Assembly: GCA_033980235.1 (NCBI GenBank)
Contig: CM067065.1
Coordinates: forward strand, 5,349,328-5,413,327
Source of the DNA: Diadema setosum
Lineage: Eukaryota > Echinodermata > Echinoidea > Diadematoida > Diadematidae
Direction: 5' to 3'
Length of the DNA stretch: 64,000 bases
The position numbers and the translations under genes are program-made. Every line of letters starts with the position of its first letter. The stretch's first letter is position 1. Below are positions 62,342 through 64,000 of this stretch, piece by piece. The notes beneath the pieces were generated by a model. The model saw only the letters and a list, made by a program, of their open reading frames with translations. It had not been told where the DNA came from and made no database searches.

Positions 62342-62414
62342 ATCCCGGTGGTCTAGTGGTTATGGTGCTGGTCTAGTAATGCGGAGGTCGTGGGTTCGAA
62401 TCCCGCTTGGGCTG
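62342..62414 (+). tRNA. tRNA-Thr(AGT)-like sequence, imperfect; possible SINE head
   Basis: The A-box TGGTCTAGTGGTTATGG and B-box GGGTTCGAATCCC are strong. Acceptor ATCCCGG pairs 6 of 7 with TTGGGCT allowing G-T. T stem GTGGG/CCCGC pairs. The anticodon stem is poor, with CTAGTAA as loop. A T-run follows after 10 bases, as a Pol III stop would. Confidence 0.45.
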
Positions 62415-64000
62415 CCTGTGATTTTTTTTTTTTCACAGCAGCCCACAAACTGCACACTGCAGTTGCATGTGTTACTACGGATGGAGACAAATGAATAATC
62501 TATTATTTTAATATACAATGTTTGACATCCTTTTTGTAATCACTTTCTTTAATTGTACATTTAGAGACATAATGAATTATTATTAAAAGAAATCATATTT
62601 CTGTATTTTGTTGTGAGTTTGCATGGGAGCATACACGTATCAAAATTTACAATTTTAGTTAAATAAAGAACATCTCATAACAGAACTGTCTAGTGATGGT
62701 TGAATGATTATGTCAATTTGTTATAAGTCCTATCAGTTATATGGAGTGCATTTCCCATGTTTATAAGAATCATACGTAACACATTCAAAGTGGGTTGAAG
62801 ACAACAAAATAATAAATAAAAGAATAAAGGAAAATAGAATGAATTACAGTTTGAGGTGAGTTTGGCATGTCATTAACTGGATTAATACTATCATCTAGCA
62901 GAGATGCATATTTGATTATTTGTTGCATTAATTTCATAAAAATACATACATGTATAACATGTCTCAATCAACATTCAGAATGTTTGCAAAATGTAGATGA
63001 ACATGTATCATGAACATGGTTGAAGATGAAACTGGAACTTTTTGTTAATGGGTCTAAGCTACCATTTGTGACTCTCATAAATCTGTTTTCTGTGAAAATT
63101 CGTACAGCGAGCTAAAAGTTTCTGATATACACATTTTGACAGTGTGACACATTTGGTTATGCCCCCGACAATTTTGATTGACTCTCGCAATTATCACCGT
63201 TTACGAAAAATAAATCAGTGAAGGGCATGTTAATCCTCAGTTGATAACTATTACAACTACAATGTATGCAATGATTATTCAACCATCTAACTTCATCTGA
63301 TTACAGCATCATCTGAATATTGCCAATGTGCACTTAGAAATTTATCAAGATGTATCACAAGGTTATGATTACCACACAAAACCTTCAAGATTTATTATCA
63401 TGAAATACATACCAATGAACACTTAAAGAAAATCTAACATTCCATATCCACATGAAGCTTGCCTTGATATAAATGTCTCTCAGTAGTGTTATTAAAGTGT
63501 AGCAAAATTGTAATTACGACATCACAGAATGGAATGCATGTTTTCACCTTCAATCTTAGAATCTTCTTTCATGTTTCCACTTTACAATCACATTTTAATG
63601 TAGATATACCGTCCTTATGTTGTCGCCCTTTATCCCAAGTTCTCCCTTCTATCCTATCTGTAGATTGTCTTCTTTCCTTAGCCATTGTATTCACATTCCT
63701 TGATGATAAGCACGATGCTGTACTTTTTTTCTTCTCTGAAACAGTCCAGCTCTTCGCTACTGCATGGCATCAGTCATGTGAAAGAAAAGACAGAAATTAA
63801 GAACTTTCGATTAAAATCAAACATCATGATACAAGATACAACTTTCATTTTGAGAAAAAGAAATCAGCCAACTAAGCTGTAGTTGAAATCATTTTGCTCT
63901 ATTTATATTAAACATAAAACAAAATGGTATACAGGATCAAAGAATGTCAAAAAATACTGCTGTTCGTCTTTGATGCATATTCAAATGGTCTCGCCTTTTA
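62415..64000. other. No gene recognised
   Basis: AT-rich sequence. The ORF at 63486-63800 has no recognisable domain and no supporting splice context. Confidence 0.5.

Overview
This is a eukaryotic, AT-rich, intron-bearing animal window. Spliced coding exons, long repeat-filled introns, many short terminal-inverted-repeat (TIR) elements, and intact and decayed TRIM genes fit a marine deuterostome, most likely an echinoderm. The species assignment is inference, because no sequence search was possible. There is no bacterial gene, operon or CRISPR array.

Region 1 (1-17843): the 3' part of an ARHGAP39/Vilse-type Rho GTPase-activating protein gene on the + strand. Eight exons (3560-15761) join in frame to 425 codons plus stop and cover a pre-MyTH4 segment, the MyTH4 domain and the whole RhoGAP domain. 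The 5' exons, including the WW domains known in this family, must lie upstream of the window. One intron (8178-8812) is an AT-AC intron with textbook U12 (minor spliceosome) signals. Another intron holds a ~105-bp tandem array of decayed copies of the start of the next exon.

Region 2 (17844-31374): no convincing gene. It contains a 1.6-kb TIR element, several MITEs and a CpG-rich patch with CRE-like sites.

Region 3 (31375-59700): two diverged, same-orientation copies of a ~12-kb segment (A 31375-43995, B 48025-59700). Each carries a single-exon TRIM gene on the - strand. Copy A (40948-42795) is intact: RING, two B-boxes, coiled coil and a C-terminal beta-propeller. Copy B (56560-58454) has lost two RING zinc ligands and has a one-base frameshift, so it looks like a pseudogene. 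Each copy was later invaded by its own ~5-kb insertions. Copy B contains a LINE-type reverse transcriptase remnant cut by a 1742-bp element whose removal at TTAA restores the reading frame.

Region 4 (59701-64000): repeats and a tRNA-like sequence, with no gene recognised.

The most noteworthy observations are the U12 intron, the exon-start tandem array, the nested transposon history and a recurring class of palindromic elements whose TIR motif is echoed inside the element. I found no novel multi-gene system.
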